In this document: in pieces, positions 41,821 to 50,770 of the stretch
How the letters are laid out: each line of letters starts with the position of its first letter
How positions within the stretch are numbered: the first letter of the stretch is position 1
Source of the DNA: Mycobacteriales bacterium
GTDB taxonomy: Bacteria; Actinomycetota; Actinomycetes; Mycobacteriales; Mycobacteriaceae
Assembly: GCA_018376445.1 (NCBI GenBank)
Contig: JAHABL010000001.1
Location: 248,001 to 312,000, forward strand
Length of the DNA stretch: 64,000 nucleotides
Reading direction: 5' to 3'
Program-made: the position numbers and the translations under genes
The notes under the pieces: generated by a model
Told to the model about the DNA's origin: nothing
What the model saw: the letters and a program-made list of their open reading frames with translations, nothing else
The model's database searches: none

Positions 41821-43215
41821 ATGCCTCGTAATTTCCGGGTTCGACTCGCCAGCGCCACCCTCGCGTGTGCCACCATAGCTGGCAGCCTGGTGATCAATCC
41901 CACCCAGGCTCAGGCTGCTAGCAACGGCATTGCACTTACGCCTCCCATGGGCTGGAACAGCTGGAATGCCTTCCACTGCAACATTACGGAAGGAAAGATC
42001 CGCGCTATGGCCGACGCCATGGTGAAATTGGGTCTCAAAGATGCTGGCTACACCTACATCAACATTGATGATTGCTGGCAAGCCTCCACTCGTGACGCCA
42101 ACGGCAACCTCCGAGGGGACCCCAAGCGCTTTCCGTCAGGCATGAAGGCACTGGCCGACTACATCCACTCGAAAGGCCTGAAGGCTGGCATCTACGCCAC
42201 CCCCGGCACCCGCACTTGTGCAAACATCTGGGACAAGTATCCAGGAAAACTTGGCTCGCTGGGGCACGAACAGCAGGATGCTAACATCTTCGCCAAGTGG
42301 GGCTATGACTTCCTGAAGTACGACTGGTGCAACGCTGACGAAGATGGTCAGGAACAGCAAGCCGCATACACCAAGATGGCTCGTGCTCTGAAGAAGACCG
42401 GTCGTCCCATCGTGTACTCCATCCACAGTGAGCCCGAGCTTCCGGTGCTCGCTTGGGAACCCACCGTCGCTAACATGTGGCGCACTACTCCTGACATCCA
42501 GGACAACTGGACCTCCATGATCGGTACCGGTCTCATCAACCTCTTCGGGCAGCGCTACCAGCGCCCCGGCGCCTGGAATGATGCGGACATGTTGGAGGTT
42601 GGCAACGGTGGGATGACCTACCGCGAATATCGCACCCACATGACCCTTTGGTCCATCATGGGTTCCCCCCTCATGATCGGCACTGATCTGCGTAAAATTC
42701 ACGCGTCGAATCTGGAGCTGCTCAACAATCCTTACACGATCGCCATCAATCAGGACCCGCTGGGTGCCGCCGCGCAGACTGTCTACTTCAACGGGAAGTC
42801 CCTCATTGTGGTGCGCCGTCTGACCTACGGTCGTGTCGCCGTTGCCATCTTCAACCTCTTTGGGCAAGTACAGCAGAATTCCCTGTGGTTCAGCACCCTC
42901 ACCCAGCACGGTCTGAAGCAATCCAGCAACTACCTCGTGACAGACGTGTGGGGCGAATACAACCGCCTCGGAAAACGGTATGTGGAAGGCCGCCTGGAAA
43001 AGCACGACTCCATCTTCTACATTGTCACGCCGATCACGGCTCGCCAAGCGGATGCTTTCAAGCGCTCCGAAGCAGCACGCAAAGCGTACGAAAAGGCAGA
43101 AGCCAAGCGTGTCCGTGAAGAAAAGGCTCAGGCTTACTCTGAAAAGGTAAAGGCGCAGAAGGAAGCCTCAACGCCAGCTAAAGACAAGAGCCCGCTCGAC
43201 AAACTCTTTGGCTAA
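41821..43215 (+). CDS. Secreted GH27 alpha-galactosidase with charged C-terminal tail
   Basis: 464 residues. A signal peptide (LASATLACATIAGSLVINPTQAQAA) precedes a GH27 barrel beginning LTPPMGWNSWNAFHCNITEGKI. The nucleophile motif FLKYDWCN places the catalytic Asp at residue 168. The WNDADMLEVGNGGMTYREYRTHM block near 254 carries the acid/base Asp, and GSPLMIGTDLRK follows. After the usual C-terminal beta domain comes a helix-prone tail of about 55 residues rich in Lys, Glu and Ala (EAARKAYEKAEAKRVREEKA). It probably releases terminal alpha-galactose from host or dietary glycans outside the cell. The 41701-41820 leader shows AT-rich promoter-like sequence but no clear operator. Confidence 0.93.
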   Translation: MPRNFRVRLASATLACATIAGSLVINPTQAQAASNGIALTPPMGWNSWNAFHCNITEGKIRAMADAMVKLGLKDAGYTYINIDDCWQASTRDANGNLRGDPKRFPSGMKALADYIHSKGLKAGIYATPGTRTCANIWDKYPGKLGSLGHEQQDANIFAKWGYDFLKYDWCNADEDGQEQQAAYTKMARALKKTGRPIVYSIHSEPELPVLAWEPTVANMWRTTPDIQDNWTSMIGTGLINLFGQRYQRPGAWNDADMLEVGNGGMTYREYRTHMTLWSIMGSPLMIGTDLRKIHASNLELLNNPYTIAINQDPLGAAAQTVYFNGKSLIVVRRLTYGRVAVAIFNLFGQVQQNSLWFSTLTQHGLKQSSNYLVTDVWGEYNRLGKRYVEGRLEKHDSIFYIVTPITARQADAFKRSEAARKAYEKAEAKRVREEKAQAYSEKVKAQKEASTPAKDKSPLDKLFG

Positions 43216-43357
43216 CGCCAACACGCACGCACTCCGTCGAGCTTTCCTCACCACCCTGTTGACGGTGTGGCTGCGGGCTTCGCTGACCGGCAGCCCCACC
43301 TGCGGGACGTTACCGAGAGGCTAACACCTGCGGTACTACACCCGGTATCCTGGCCGT

Positions 43358-44485
43358 ATGACCCCTGAAATTTCCGCAGACATTGAGGATCTGGAAACCC
43401 GGCTCGCCTCTATCGAAAAAGTACTCGACCCGGAAGACCTCCAGCGTCGAGTCGACGAACTGGAGCAGAAAGCCGCCGACCCTGATCTGTGGAATGACCA
43501 GGAGTATGCACAGCATGTCACTAGCCAACTCTCCCAAGTACAAGCACAGCTGCGGAAGGTGACAGCGCTCCGCGATCGCCTTAACGACCTCCCCATCATG
43601 TACGAACTGGCGGAGGAAGAAGAGAACTCCAGTGCTCAGCAGGATGCCATCTCACTCGCCGACGACGAGCGCGCCGGACTGCGTGGTGACATCGAATCGG
43701 CGGAGGTGACTACTCTACTCTCCGGAGAATTGGACGAGCGTGACGCAGTCGTCAATATTCGTTCAGGTGCCGGTGGCGTGGATGCGGCAGATTTCGCGGA
43801 GATGCTGCTGCGTATGTACATTCGCTGGGCGGAGAAACGCGGTGCAAAGGTGGATTTGTACGACACGTCCTACGCGGAAGAGGCAGGAATTAAGTCCGCT
43901 ACTTTCGTCGTACATGAACCCTATGCCTATGGCACACTCTCGGTGGAACAGGGCACCCATCGCCTTGTGCGACTGAGTCCCTTCGATAATGCACACCGGC
44001 GCCAAACCTCGTTCGCGGAGGTAGAGGTACTCCCGGTAGTCGAGCAGACCGATCATATTGATGTGCCAGATTCTGACATCCGAGTGGACGTGTATCGGTC
44101 ATCTGGGCCTGGCGGCCAGTCGGTGAACACTACAGACTCGGCAGTGCGTATCACCCACCTCCCCACCGGCATCGTCGTCACCTGTCAGAACGAGAAGTCG
44201 CAGCTGCAGAATAAAGTGGCTGCTATGGCTGTGTTACAGTCCCGACTGCTCGAGAAGAAGCGCCAAGAAGAAAAGGATGCGCTGCGTGAACTGGGGGCTG
44301 GTGGCAACGCCAGCTGGGGAAATCAGATGCGCTCCTACGTGTTGCACCCCTACCAGATGGTCAAAGATCTGCGCACGAGCTACGAGGTCAATAACCCGCA
44401 GGCGGTATTGGATGGGGATCTCGATGGTTTCTTGGAGGCAGGAATCCGGTGGCGTGCTAATGGTGGGGCGGATGCAGAGAACTAA
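43358..44485 (+). CDS. prfB: Peptide chain release factor 2
   Basis: 375 residues. The N-terminal coiled coil is followed by the stop-codon-reading tripeptide S-P-F in HRLVRLSPFDNAHRRQTSFAEVEVLP and the peptidyl-tRNA hydrolysis loop SSGPGGQSVNTTDSAVRITHLPTGIVVTCQNEKSQLQNK. SPF identifies RF2, which reads UGA and UAA. The frame is continuous from the ATG, so the programmed +1 frameshift known from many prfB genes is absent. It heads the prfB-mscS-ftsEX-smpB run seen in corynebacteria. Confidence 0.97.
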   Translation: MTPEISADIEDLETRLASIEKVLDPEDLQRRVDELEQKAADPDLWNDQEYAQHVTSQLSQVQAQLRKVTALRDRLNDLPIMYELAEEEENSSAQQDAISLADDERAGLRGDIESAEVTTLLSGELDERDAVVNIRSGAGGVDAADFAEMLLRMYIRWAEKRGAKVDLYDTSYAEEAGIKSATFVVHEPYAYGTLSVEQGTHRLVRLSPFDNAHRRQTSFAEVEVLPVVEQTDHIDVPDSDIRVDVYRSSGPGGQSVNTTDSAVRITHLPTGIVVTCQNEKSQLQNKVAAMAVLQSRLLEKKRQEEKDALRELGAGGNASWGNQMRSYVLHPYQMVKDLRTSYEVNNPQAVLDGDLDGFLEAGIRWRANGGADAEN

Positions 44486-44663
44486 CTGTGCGGAACTAGC
44501 CCACTCGCAGGCGACTCTGCCGTGTGCCCGTTAAGCTGGATGTAGCTACTTTTTCACCAACCCGCGTTGGTACCTCCTGGGGGCAGCAGACCTGCCTCCA
44601 CCGGATTGTTGCAGCGGCCCGCTGCCGGCCCCAAGGTGGTGCATGAACGCAGGAAGGATCGGC

Positions 44664-45578
44664 ATGTCTAACCCTACGTGGGCGTCAATACTGTCCTGGC
44701 TCGGTACACAAGGGATACAGATTCTCCTTATCGTCATCGGGTCCATTCTCTTAGCTCGGCTGGCAGGGTTTGTCAGCCGACGTGTCACGCGAAGCATCGC
44801 GCAAGGCGAAGAAAACCGTGACAGCCTGGTGCAATCTGAAACCGCTAAGCATCGCTATGCGGTAGCGCAGGTCATCACCTATGTGGTGGTGGCACTCATT
44901 GTGGTAGTCGCAGCAGTAGGCGTCGTGGATCGCTTGGGTATCTCTCTCACCACTTTGGTGGCACCTGCCACCGTCCTCGGCGCTGCTCTCGGTTTTGGTG
45001 CACAGCGTGTGGTGCAAGATTTCCTCGCAGGATTCTTTGTGGTGACGGAACGCCACTACGGATACGGCGACGTGGTCACCATCTGGGTGACGGGCTGTAG
45101 CGAGCCGGCGAAGGGAACCGTGGAGGACGTCACCTTGCGTATCACCCGGGTTCGGACCGCTGACGGTGAAGTGGTGACGGTACCTAATGGTCAGATCGTC
45201 AAGACCATCAACCGCTCGAAGGACTGGGCCCGCGCGGTGGTGGATGTGCCCGTCCGAAACCAGGACATTGGTCCAGCTACCCACCGTCTGCATGAGCTAT
45301 GTGACGACATTATTAATGACCAGCAATTCCGTGACCTGCTACTCGACAAACCCACCGTGATTGGCGTGGAGGAGATCGGCGCGGAGGAAACAGTGCTGCG
45401 TATTGTTGCCCGCTCGCTGCCCGGAAAGCAGTTTGAGGTGTCTCGTGAACTACGTGTGCGTGTTGCGCATAGTCTGGCAGGCCTCGGAGTGGATTCTGAC
45501 AAGGTACAGGCAGTAGGCACCAATGGGGAATTGTCCGAAAGTGTGCAGCGGAGCGAACGAAAGGGGGAGGACGCATGA
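44664..45578 (+). CDS. mscS: Small-conductance mechanosensitive channel (MscS family)
   Basis: 304 residues from the ATG at 44664, which has AGGAAGGA six bases upstream. The ATG at 44643 lacks one. Three N-terminal helices include the Gly/Ala-packed pore helix LVAPATVLGAALGFGAQRVVQDFLAGFFVVTE, followed by the beta domain (GTVEDVTLRITRVRTADGEVVTVPNGQIVKTINRS) and a C-terminal alpha/beta region. MscS channels open on hypo-osmotic stretch. In corynebacteria a homologue sits in this cluster. Its last four bases overlap the next gene's start. Confidence 0.93.
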   Translation: MSNPTWASILSWLGTQGIQILLIVIGSILLARLAGFVSRRVTRSIAQGEENRDSLVQSETAKHRYAVAQVITYVVVALIVVVAAVGVVDRLGISLTTLVAPATVLGAALGFGAQRVVQDFLAGFFVVTERHYGYGDVVTIWVTGCSEPAKGTVEDVTLRITRVRTADGEVVTVPNGQIVKTINRSKDWARAVVDVPVRNQDIGPATHRLHELCDDIINDQQFRDLLLDKPTVIGVEEIGAEETVLRIVARSLPGKQFEVSRELRVRVAHSLAGLGVDSDKVQAVGTNGELSESVQRSERKGEDA

Positions 45579-46111
45579 CGGAGCGTAACCAGCAGAACGT
45601 GAGTGGCGCCCATGAAGTCGTCACCGCCGACAACACCGGGGAACAGACACCAGTGGAAAAGGACGAGGGCCACGAGGAGCACAGCTTCGGCCTCCACTGG
45701 GGGGAGCAGCGGGAGCGGGAGCACCGCAGCAAAGTAACCTCCACAATCGTGCTCGCGGTACTGTTTGTCGCTCTCCTCGGTACTTACCTGTACCTGCACG
45801 GTTCTACTCGCTTTGAGCTCTTCCAACCGACCCCGACGAGCAGCACTGTGCAGCCAATCCCCATCATCCCGTGGGAGGAATACCAAAAGCAGATGCAACA
45901 GGAACAGCCGAGCTCGCAGACGACGCCCCCTACGAGTTCGGAAAGCTCTTCATCGCCCTCCGACGAGCTGACAACGGAGCCTGCCCCAGGGGAAGAGCCG
46001 GGGAGTGACAGTGAGACCACCCGCCGGCCCCTCCTACCGCCGTTCAATGATTCTGGCTCGACTCAACCTTCGGATTCTCACCCAGCGCCCGAGTCTGCCC
46101 CAGCACAGTAG
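45575..46111 (+). CDS. Single-pass membrane protein with Ser/Pro/Thr-rich extracellular tail
   Basis: 178 residues, start codon overlapping the mscS stop (ATGA). A charged cytoplasmic N-terminus of about 50 residues (HSFGLHWGEQREREHRS) precedes one transmembrane helix (TSTIVLAVLFVALLGTYLYL). A disordered Ser/Pro/Thr/Glu-rich outer part follows. No domain is recognised. Translational coupling to mscS and position before ftsE suggest a cell-envelope role, which is inference. Confidence 0.85.
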   Translation: MTERNQQNVSGAHEVVTADNTGEQTPVEKDEGHEEHSFGLHWGEQREREHRSKVTSTIVLAVLFVALLGTYLYLHGSTRFELFQPTPTSSTVQPIPIIPWEEYQKQMQQEQPSSQTTPPTSSESSSSPSDELTTEPAPGEEPGSDSETTRRPLLPPFNDSGSTQPSDSHPAPESAPAQ

Positions 46112-46183
46112 AGTGAGTTTCCATCCCGTCTCCGTGCGTCCTGTGGCAACAGCCCCTGCGAACCTTTTAGAGTGATAACCGTG

Positions 46184-46870
46184 ATGATCGACGTTCAGAA
46201 TGTCTCAGTCGAATACCGAGGCGCTACCCGCCCGGCACTCGACAATGTCAGTTTCCAGGTAGCTAAAGGTGAGTTCGCCTTTATTATTGGCCCTTCTGGT
46301 TCGGGCAAGTCCACGGTGTTGTCAACACTGTTGGCAGACCAGAAGATCCGCTCCGGCACCATTACGGTGGCAGGACAGCGTGTCGATAAACTACGCGGCG
46401 GTGCGATTTCACGCTACCGTCGGAATATCGGCTGCGTCTTCCAGGACTATCGCTTGTTAGAACGCATGACGGTGGAGGAGAACGTGGCTTTCGCTCTGCG
46501 TGTCATCGGCAAGCGTGACCGCTTCATCAAAGAAGCTGTCCCCGAGGCACTCGATATGGTTGGTTTGGCCGGTAAGGGGCGGCGTTTCCCCAACGAGCTC
46601 TCCGGTGGTGAGCAGCAGCGCGTGGCGATTGCCCGGGCCTTCGTCAACCACCCGCTGGTACTGCTGGCCGACGAGCCGACGGGTAACTTGGACCGCTCAA
46701 TCAGCGACGAAATCGTCACCCTGCTGCAAAAGATCAACCGCATAGGTACCACCATCCTCATGGCCACCCACGACGACCGCATTGTGGATGATCTTCGCCA
46801 GCATGTCGTCGAAATGCGCCATGGCAAAGTTATCCGCGACGAAATGTCCGGCGTCTACGGGCGTATCTAA
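46184..46870 (+). CDS. ftsE: Cell division ATP-binding protein FtsE
   Basis: 228 residues from the ATG at 46184. Upstream GTG codons at 46181 and 46172 are in frame. ABC ATPase motifs: Walker A GPSGSGKST, Q-loop FQDYRLLERMTV, signature LSGGEQQRVAIARA, Walker B VLLADEPTGNLD and the switch His in MATHDD. FtsE with FtsX controls septal peptidoglycan hydrolases (RipC in mycobacteria) from the cytoplasmic face. ftsX follows after 12 bases. Confidence 0.96.
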   Translation: MIDVQNVSVEYRGATRPALDNVSFQVAKGEFAFIIGPSGSGKSTVLSTLLADQKIRSGTITVAGQRVDKLRGGAISRYRRNIGCVFQDYRLLERMTVEENVAFALRVIGKRDRFIKEAVPEALDMVGLAGKGRRFPNELSGGEQQRVAIARAFVNHPLVLLADEPTGNLDRSISDEIVTLLQKINRIGTTILMATHDDRIVDDLRQHVVEMRHGKVIRDEMSGVYGRI

Positions 46871-46882
46871 GGAAGGCCAGCT

Positions 46883-47830
46883 ATGAACGTGAAATTCCTG
46901 TTCGGTGAGGCCTTCCGTGGACTCCGCCGCAACCTCGCCATCACCTTCGCTATGATCGTCACCGCCTCCATTTCCCTTGTCATGCTGGGTGTGGGCATTC
47001 TCATTGCCGGCATGGCCGACAACTCAAAGCAGGAGTGGGTAGACCGTACCGAGATCTCGATCTTTGTCGAACCCAGTGTGGCAGTGAAAGACCCCGACTG
47101 TGACAAGAAGGGATGTGGGGACCTCCGGAAAGCCCTGCTCAACACGGAAGGTGTGAAGTCTGTTCGTTACCGCGACCAGCACCAGTCTCTGGAGGTTGGT
47201 AAGAAGACAGCGCGTGCAGACACAGCAGAGATCTTCGACCGTGCCGATGCGCGTGCCATGCCTGGCACGTTGCTGGTGAAACTGAATGGTGAACATACCG
47301 ACTCCACCCCTGTAGAGGCCACTGTTTCCCGCTTCCCGAAGGTTGCACAGCCGGCTGTACAAGCCCGCAATGGACAGCCTGCCATCTATATTTCGGACTC
47401 ACGAGAGCTCATTAACCGCCTCTTCAGCTTCCTTGACCTCACTCGCAATGCTGCCTACGTCCTGGCCGCATTCCTCGGGCTGGGTGCCCTAGCGCTTATT
47501 GCCAATATGGTGCAGATGGCTGCCTTTACCCGCCGGAAGACCACCCAGATTATGCGGCTGGTTGGAGCTAGCCGCACCACCGTCACCGCTCCTTTCACTC
47601 TGGAAGTGGTGTTGAGTTCCTTCATTGGTGCCCTGGTGGCGATTGCTGGCCTGTTCGCCGTCCACGCGTGGATTCTGACCCCGTTGTTGAAGAATGTGTG
47701 GGAAGGCCGTGCCATCGCCCAGATCACTGTGGCTGATGTTGGGTTGGTGTCGCCTATTCTTATTCTCGTTGCTATTGTTGGTTCCGCGCTGGCATCTGTG
47801 CTGGTGCTGCCCTTGTATGTTCGTCGATAG
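46883..47830 (+). CDS. ftsX: Cell division permease-like protein FtsX
   Basis: 315 residues with aaggaaggccagct before the ATG. One N-terminal helix (ITFAMIVTASISLVMLGVGILIAGM), a large extracellular loop of about 130 residues and three C-terminal helices (VLAAFLGLGALALIANMV, VVLSSFIGALVAIAGLFAV, LVSPILILVAIVGSALASVLVL) give the FtsX topology. The motif FTRRKTTQIMRLVGASRTTV is the cytoplasmic FtsE-coupling region. It partners FtsE. Confidence 0.96.
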   Translation: MNVKFLFGEAFRGLRRNLAITFAMIVTASISLVMLGVGILIAGMADNSKQEWVDRTEISIFVEPSVAVKDPDCDKKGCGDLRKALLNTEGVKSVRYRDQHQSLEVGKKTARADTAEIFDRADARAMPGTLLVKLNGEHTDSTPVEATVSRFPKVAQPAVQARNGQPAIYISDSRELINRLFSFLDLTRNAAYVLAAFLGLGALALIANMVQMAAFTRRKTTQIMRLVGASRTTVTAPFTLEVVLSSFIGALVAIAGLFAVHAWILTPLLKNVWEGRAIAQITVADVGLVSPILILVAIVGSALASVLVLPLYVRR

Positions 47831-47843
47831 GTGGTGTAGCTAG

Positions 47844-48368
47844 GTGGGCGCGAAGTCCAAGAAAGCTCAGCAGAAAAAAGCAGCTGAGATGGCAAAGAAT
47901 GGTGGCAATTTCACTGTTGCCACCAACCGGGCTGCCCGCCACAACTACACCATTCTGGATACCTACGAGGTGGGCATCATGCTCGTCGGTACCGAAGTGA
48001 AGAGTCTTCGGGAAGGGAAAGCATCGCTGGTCGACGCGTGGGCGTCCATTGAGGACGGTGAACTGTGGCTGCGAGGCTTGCACATTCCTGAGTATTCGTA
48101 TGGGACGTGGACTAACCATGCTCCGCGGCGTACCCGTAAACTGCTTGCCCACCGGCGTGAAATTGACTACTTGCAGGGTAAAGTCCGGGACGGACACCTT
48201 ACCCTGGTGCCGTTAAAAATGTATTTCAAAGATGGTCTCTGCAAGATTGAGTTGGGATTAGCCGCCGGCAAGCAAGCCCATGACAAGCGTCAGGATATGG
48301 CCCGCCGCCAGGCGGAACGCGATGTTATTCGAGAGTTGGGTCGTCGCGTGAAAGGTATGCGCGGCTAG
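47844..48368 (+). CDS. smpB: SsrA-binding protein SmpB
   Basis: 174 residues from a GTG. Family blocks: ATNRAARHNYTILDTYEVGIMLVGTEVKSLREGKASLVDAWA, LWLRGLHIPEYSYG, RTRKLLAHRREI, TLVPLKMYFKDGLCKIELGLAAGKQAHDKR. The basic C-terminal tail is the part that enters the decoding site. SmpB works with the tmRNA encoded 1.8 kb downstream to rescue stalled ribosomes. It is the last gene of the ftsE-ftsX-smpB run. Confidence 0.97.
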   Translation: MGAKSKKAQQKKAAEMAKNGGNFTVATNRAARHNYTILDTYEVGIMLVGTEVKSLREGKASLVDAWASIEDGELWLRGLHIPEYSYGTWTNHAPRRTRKLLAHRREIDYLQGKVRDGHLTLVPLKMYFKDGLCKIELGLAAGKQAHDKRQDMARRQAERDVIRELGRRVKGMRG

Positions 48369-48408
48369 CTAGGGCTATCACGCTCTCGCTCTGCTGTGCC
48401 CTAGGGGA

Positions 48409-48442
48409 AGCTGACGGGCGTCGGAGGTGAGGCTCGTCAGCT
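48409..48442. terminator. Hairpin between smpB and a convergent gene
   Basis: Eight-base arms AGCTGACG (48409-48416) and CGTCAGCT (48435-48442) lie between the two convergent stop codons. There is no T-tract, so it is a likely but modest bidirectional terminator. Confidence 0.55.
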
Positions 48443-48450
48443 CCTCCTAG

Positions 48451-49920
48451 CTACTGCGGGGCAATACGTAGCATGCGGGTAGCAGTGGCTTGCCACATCA
48501 CCCCATCGGGCGTAATCATGCCGGTAAGCTGCATGGGTTCATCAAATGGTAGCCACCCCACCGGAGTACGTGACGTTTCCTTGCCGGTGCGAGCATCCAC
48601 CGAAACCACCCACACTCGTGACGAGTCCTGATCAGTCGTCAGCGACCAGATTCGGAAATCTTTCAGCGTCAGCATGGGTAAAGTGCTGATGCGATGCATA
48701 TTCTCCCACCGGCGCACGCAACGATCATTCACCAGATCGATGCGGGTGAGTCCACCAAGGAAGGTAGCTTTTTCCGGGAACTGGGGGCCTTCTACCGCCA
48801 GCTTGGGGTAAGTGAAGCCATAGGTGGATGGAATCCAGAGGCTATTCCCATGGGCCATGATTGAATTCTCGGTGCCTTGGTTTGGAGCCCGGAACGCCGG
48901 CATCTTGCAGATAGTACGGCCAGTTTCTGCATCAAAGACAAGCAGATGTGGTGTGAAATCTGCACTGTCAACAATGGCCACACGGGAATGATGAGGGCCG
49001 AAGAACGTGGGAGTTGTGCCGGATCCCCAGGAGAGCTGTCCCGCCTTGCGTGCTCTGCCACGGTCGTAGGCGCGGGCCCACTTGACCTTAGGAACAGGGC
49101 CACTGATTTCCCACAGTTTGTGCGTGGTGAGGACAGACACCCCGTTGGGTCGTGGGGTGAGGCCATTGGCTACGCGCTCTCCTTTCCCCAACTGTAGTGT
49201 GCGGACTTTACCAGTGGGGGTGATGCTTCCCACCAGCGCAGTGGAGGTGGAGAACCAGGTATTTCCGGCCCCATCTGGTATCACCCCGGCAATGCTCACC
49301 GTTTCGGGCAGACCGGGAATGGTGGTGGACTCAGCAACGTAGAACTCCCAATGGCGGTTGGTGGAAGGTCGTCCGACTGCTCGGAAGGCAATTTTGAGTA
49401 GTTTGTTTCCTTCCGTCATCACCACGCGGTCCTGTTCATCGAGGTAGCCGTAAACGCCACCCAGTAGGCCGTTCTTATGGAGTTCCCACGTGGCGAGTGG
49501 CTGGGCAGTGCGTGGGTCCATAAGGACCACAGTAGGGGCGATAGGGGTGATGCCATGTTGCAAGCCCACATACTTGGTGCAGAGGGCAATTGTCATCTTC
49601 GTGGATGTCTGGAAAGCGGTGGAGCAAGCGCCAAAAGGTATAGAGAAGGTGACGGAAGGGTTGTTGCCTGGGCCCGCCCAGGGGAGAGTGTCGCTGGAGT
49701 TCATGTCGCGATGCATGAGGCGGACATTCGTAGGGGAGAAGGCAGGGGTGAGTGATGAAGTCGTGGAGGGTGACAGAGTAGTGAGGGACGGGGTAGTGGA
49801 AGGTAGGTTACCCGCGGGCGATGGTGTCGCATTCGCGGGAAAGGACAAGCCGGCAACGAGCGCAACTGCACTTAGGAGGGTGGTTGCCTGGCCTGCTTCA
49901 AAAAGATGACGGTTGCTCAT
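48451..49920 (-). CDS. Secreted beta-propeller-like protein of unknown function
   Basis: 489 residues. A signal peptide (TTLLSAVALVAGLSFPANA) precedes a Ser/Thr/Pro linker of about 35 residues. The remainder has propeller-like repeats of the form x-W-x-hydrophobic-x-D-x-x-T-G: VVLMDPRTAQPLATWEL, VFDAETGRTICKMPAF, VWVVSVDARTGKETSRTPVGWLP and GVMWQATATRMLRI. I see PQQ/Kelch-like character but no named family. It is convergent with smpB and about 240 bases from the tmRNA, transcribed away from it. It shares only a short N-R-x-W-E phrase with the 32008-33693 protein, so I do not place them together. Confidence 0.82.
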   Translation of the reverse strand: MSNRHLFEAGQATTLLSAVALVAGLSFPANATPSPAGNLPSTTPSLTTLSPSTTSSLTPAFSPTNVRLMHRDMNSSDTLPWAGPGNNPSVTFSIPFGACSTAFQTSTKMTIALCTKYVGLQHGITPIAPTVVLMDPRTAQPLATWELHKNGLLGGVYGYLDEQDRVVMTEGNKLLKIAFRAVGRPSTNRHWEFYVAESTTIPGLPETVSIAGVIPDGAGNTWFSTSTALVGSITPTGKVRTLQLGKGERVANGLTPRPNGVSVLTTHKLWEISGPVPKVKWARAYDRGRARKAGQLSWGSGTTPTFFGPHHSRVAIVDSADFTPHLLVFDAETGRTICKMPAFRAPNQGTENSIMAHGNSLWIPSTYGFTYPKLAVEGPQFPEKATFLGGLTRIDLVNDRCVRRWENMHRISTLPMLTLKDFRIWSLTTDQDSSRVWVVSVDARTGKETSRTPVGWLPFDEPMQLTGMITPDGVMWQATATRMLRIAPQ

Positions 49921-50089
49921 ACGTGCAGTGTAAAGAGGGGAAACGGGTTTCCAACTGAATATCGTCAGTTATCTACTTCACACTTTTATCGTGTCGGAGT
50001 GAGTGAATGTGTGGGGAGTTGATACTGCGGCGGGTTCAATTTGTTCGACCGTCCATCCTCGATACAGTGGTGAATCCTAGAACAGTCTG

Positions 50090-50142
50090 TTGAGTGTGAT
50101 CATGTTTTGGCGTATCCTGGGGTGTCACCTGGTTTCAGGTGA
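50090..50142 (+). promoter_or_regulatory. Promoter and leader hairpin of ssrA
   Basis: A -35 TTGAGT (50090-50095) and -10 TATCCT (50113-50118) are separated by 17 bases. A perfect small hairpin TCACCTG-GTTT-CAGGTGA (50125-50142) lies between the expected start point and the mature 5' end at 50161, where it may guide processing. The rest of 49921-50089 shows no gene. Confidence 0.7.
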
Positions 50143-50160
50143 TAGCTTTTTGGTTTTCAA

Positions 50161-50530
50161 GGGGCTGAACGGTTTCGACTGCGTATGTTGCGTCGGGAGA
50201 AGCGTGCCGGTGCAGGCTAGAGACCACCGTGAGCGTCGTAGCAAACTATTAAGCGCCGAAAATACTCAGCGCGACTACGCTCTCGCTGCCTAATAGCGAC
50301 GGCTAGTCTGTGGGCCCGGAAGTGTCTCCGATCCGGTGTTTTCCCACATCATCAAGGGGGCTTACTGTGAGCTGCGGCTACGGCAGCCTACAGGACATCT
50401 AACAGTGGCTGGGTTCGCCTTCTGGACTTGTGAGCGTGTTCCAGAGAACCGAGTAATGGTGTAGTTCACTGCGCACGGAGAAGTCCTGTCAAAGCTGCGG
50501 AGGACCCGGGTTCGATTCCCGGCAGCTCCA
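50161..50530 (+). ncRNA. ssrA: Transfer-messenger RNA (tmRNA)
   Basis: The 5' GGGGCTGAACGGTTTCGACT and the 3' part (GGACCCGGGTTCGATTCCCGGCAGCTCCA) form the alanine-tRNA-like domain: GGGGCTG pairs with CAGCTCC, including the G3-U70 identity pair. The tag frame starts at GCC 50255 and reads AENTQRDYALAA before TAA TAG, so the added peptide is that sequence after the charged alanine. The ending QRDYALAA is typical of corynebacteria and mycobacteria. The encoded 3' end is A at 50530, and CCA is not encoded. Confidence 0.97.
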
Positions 50531-50671
50531 CAATATGGAAATTCCCAGGTCATTAACGACCTGGGAATTTCTTTATCTTTGCTGGTAGTTGCATGTTTTC
50601 ATCTTAACCCCTTGTGGACAGTTTGGGACACCTTTAGACTCAGTTTTGGCACGTTTTTGGCGGCAGTTCTG
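50524..50671 (+). repeat. 148-bp repeat, copy 1, at the tmRNA 3' end (candidate att flank)
   Basis: This stretch matches 60334-60481 at 137 of 148 positions by hand count, and the first 29 bases are identical. The repeat begins within the acceptor stem of tmRNA here and of tRNA-Ala there. The sequences diverge just before the integrase start codon at the second site. It looks like the left end of an integrative element together with its attachment core. Confidence 0.85.
50538..50580 (+). terminator. Intrinsic terminator of ssrA
   Basis: A perfect 14-base stem (GAAATTCCCAGGTC and its complement) around ATTAAC, followed by tttatcttt, directly after the tmRNA 3' end. The sequence belongs to the repeat shared with the tRNA-Ala site, so the element supplies or restores the terminator. 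Confidence 0.9.
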
Positions 50672-50707
50672 TCGTGTACAGGGGGAGTCCTCGTATCTCT
50701 GGTACAG

Positions 50708-50770
50708 GCAGAAAGCTTCCCGAGAGGCTCCCTTAGTAGTGGGCAGCGTGATAGCTACCGGTTCCGATCC
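50708..50770 (+). pseudogene. Relic of a tyrosine-integrase N-terminus
   Basis: The plus-strand frame reads AESFPRGSLSSGQRDSYRFR, which lines up with the first residues of the intact integrase at 60492 (AGEFGNTRQLPSGRWQARYRYR): LSSG/LPSG and YRFR/YRYR, with one residue missing. It lies at the expected distance behind the shared 148-bp left end. No start codon or further integrase sequence remains, and the next gene's end overlaps it on the other strand. Confidence 0.55.

Noticed and set aside
43358..43450. Programmed +1 frameshift in prfB
   Set aside because: The frame is continuous from the start codon and no in-frame TGA occurs in the first 30 codons.
48451..49920. Third member of the secreted family at 30-33.7 kb
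   Set aside because: Only a short N-R-x-W-E phrase and a general propeller-like repeat style are shared; the diagnostic blocks are absent.
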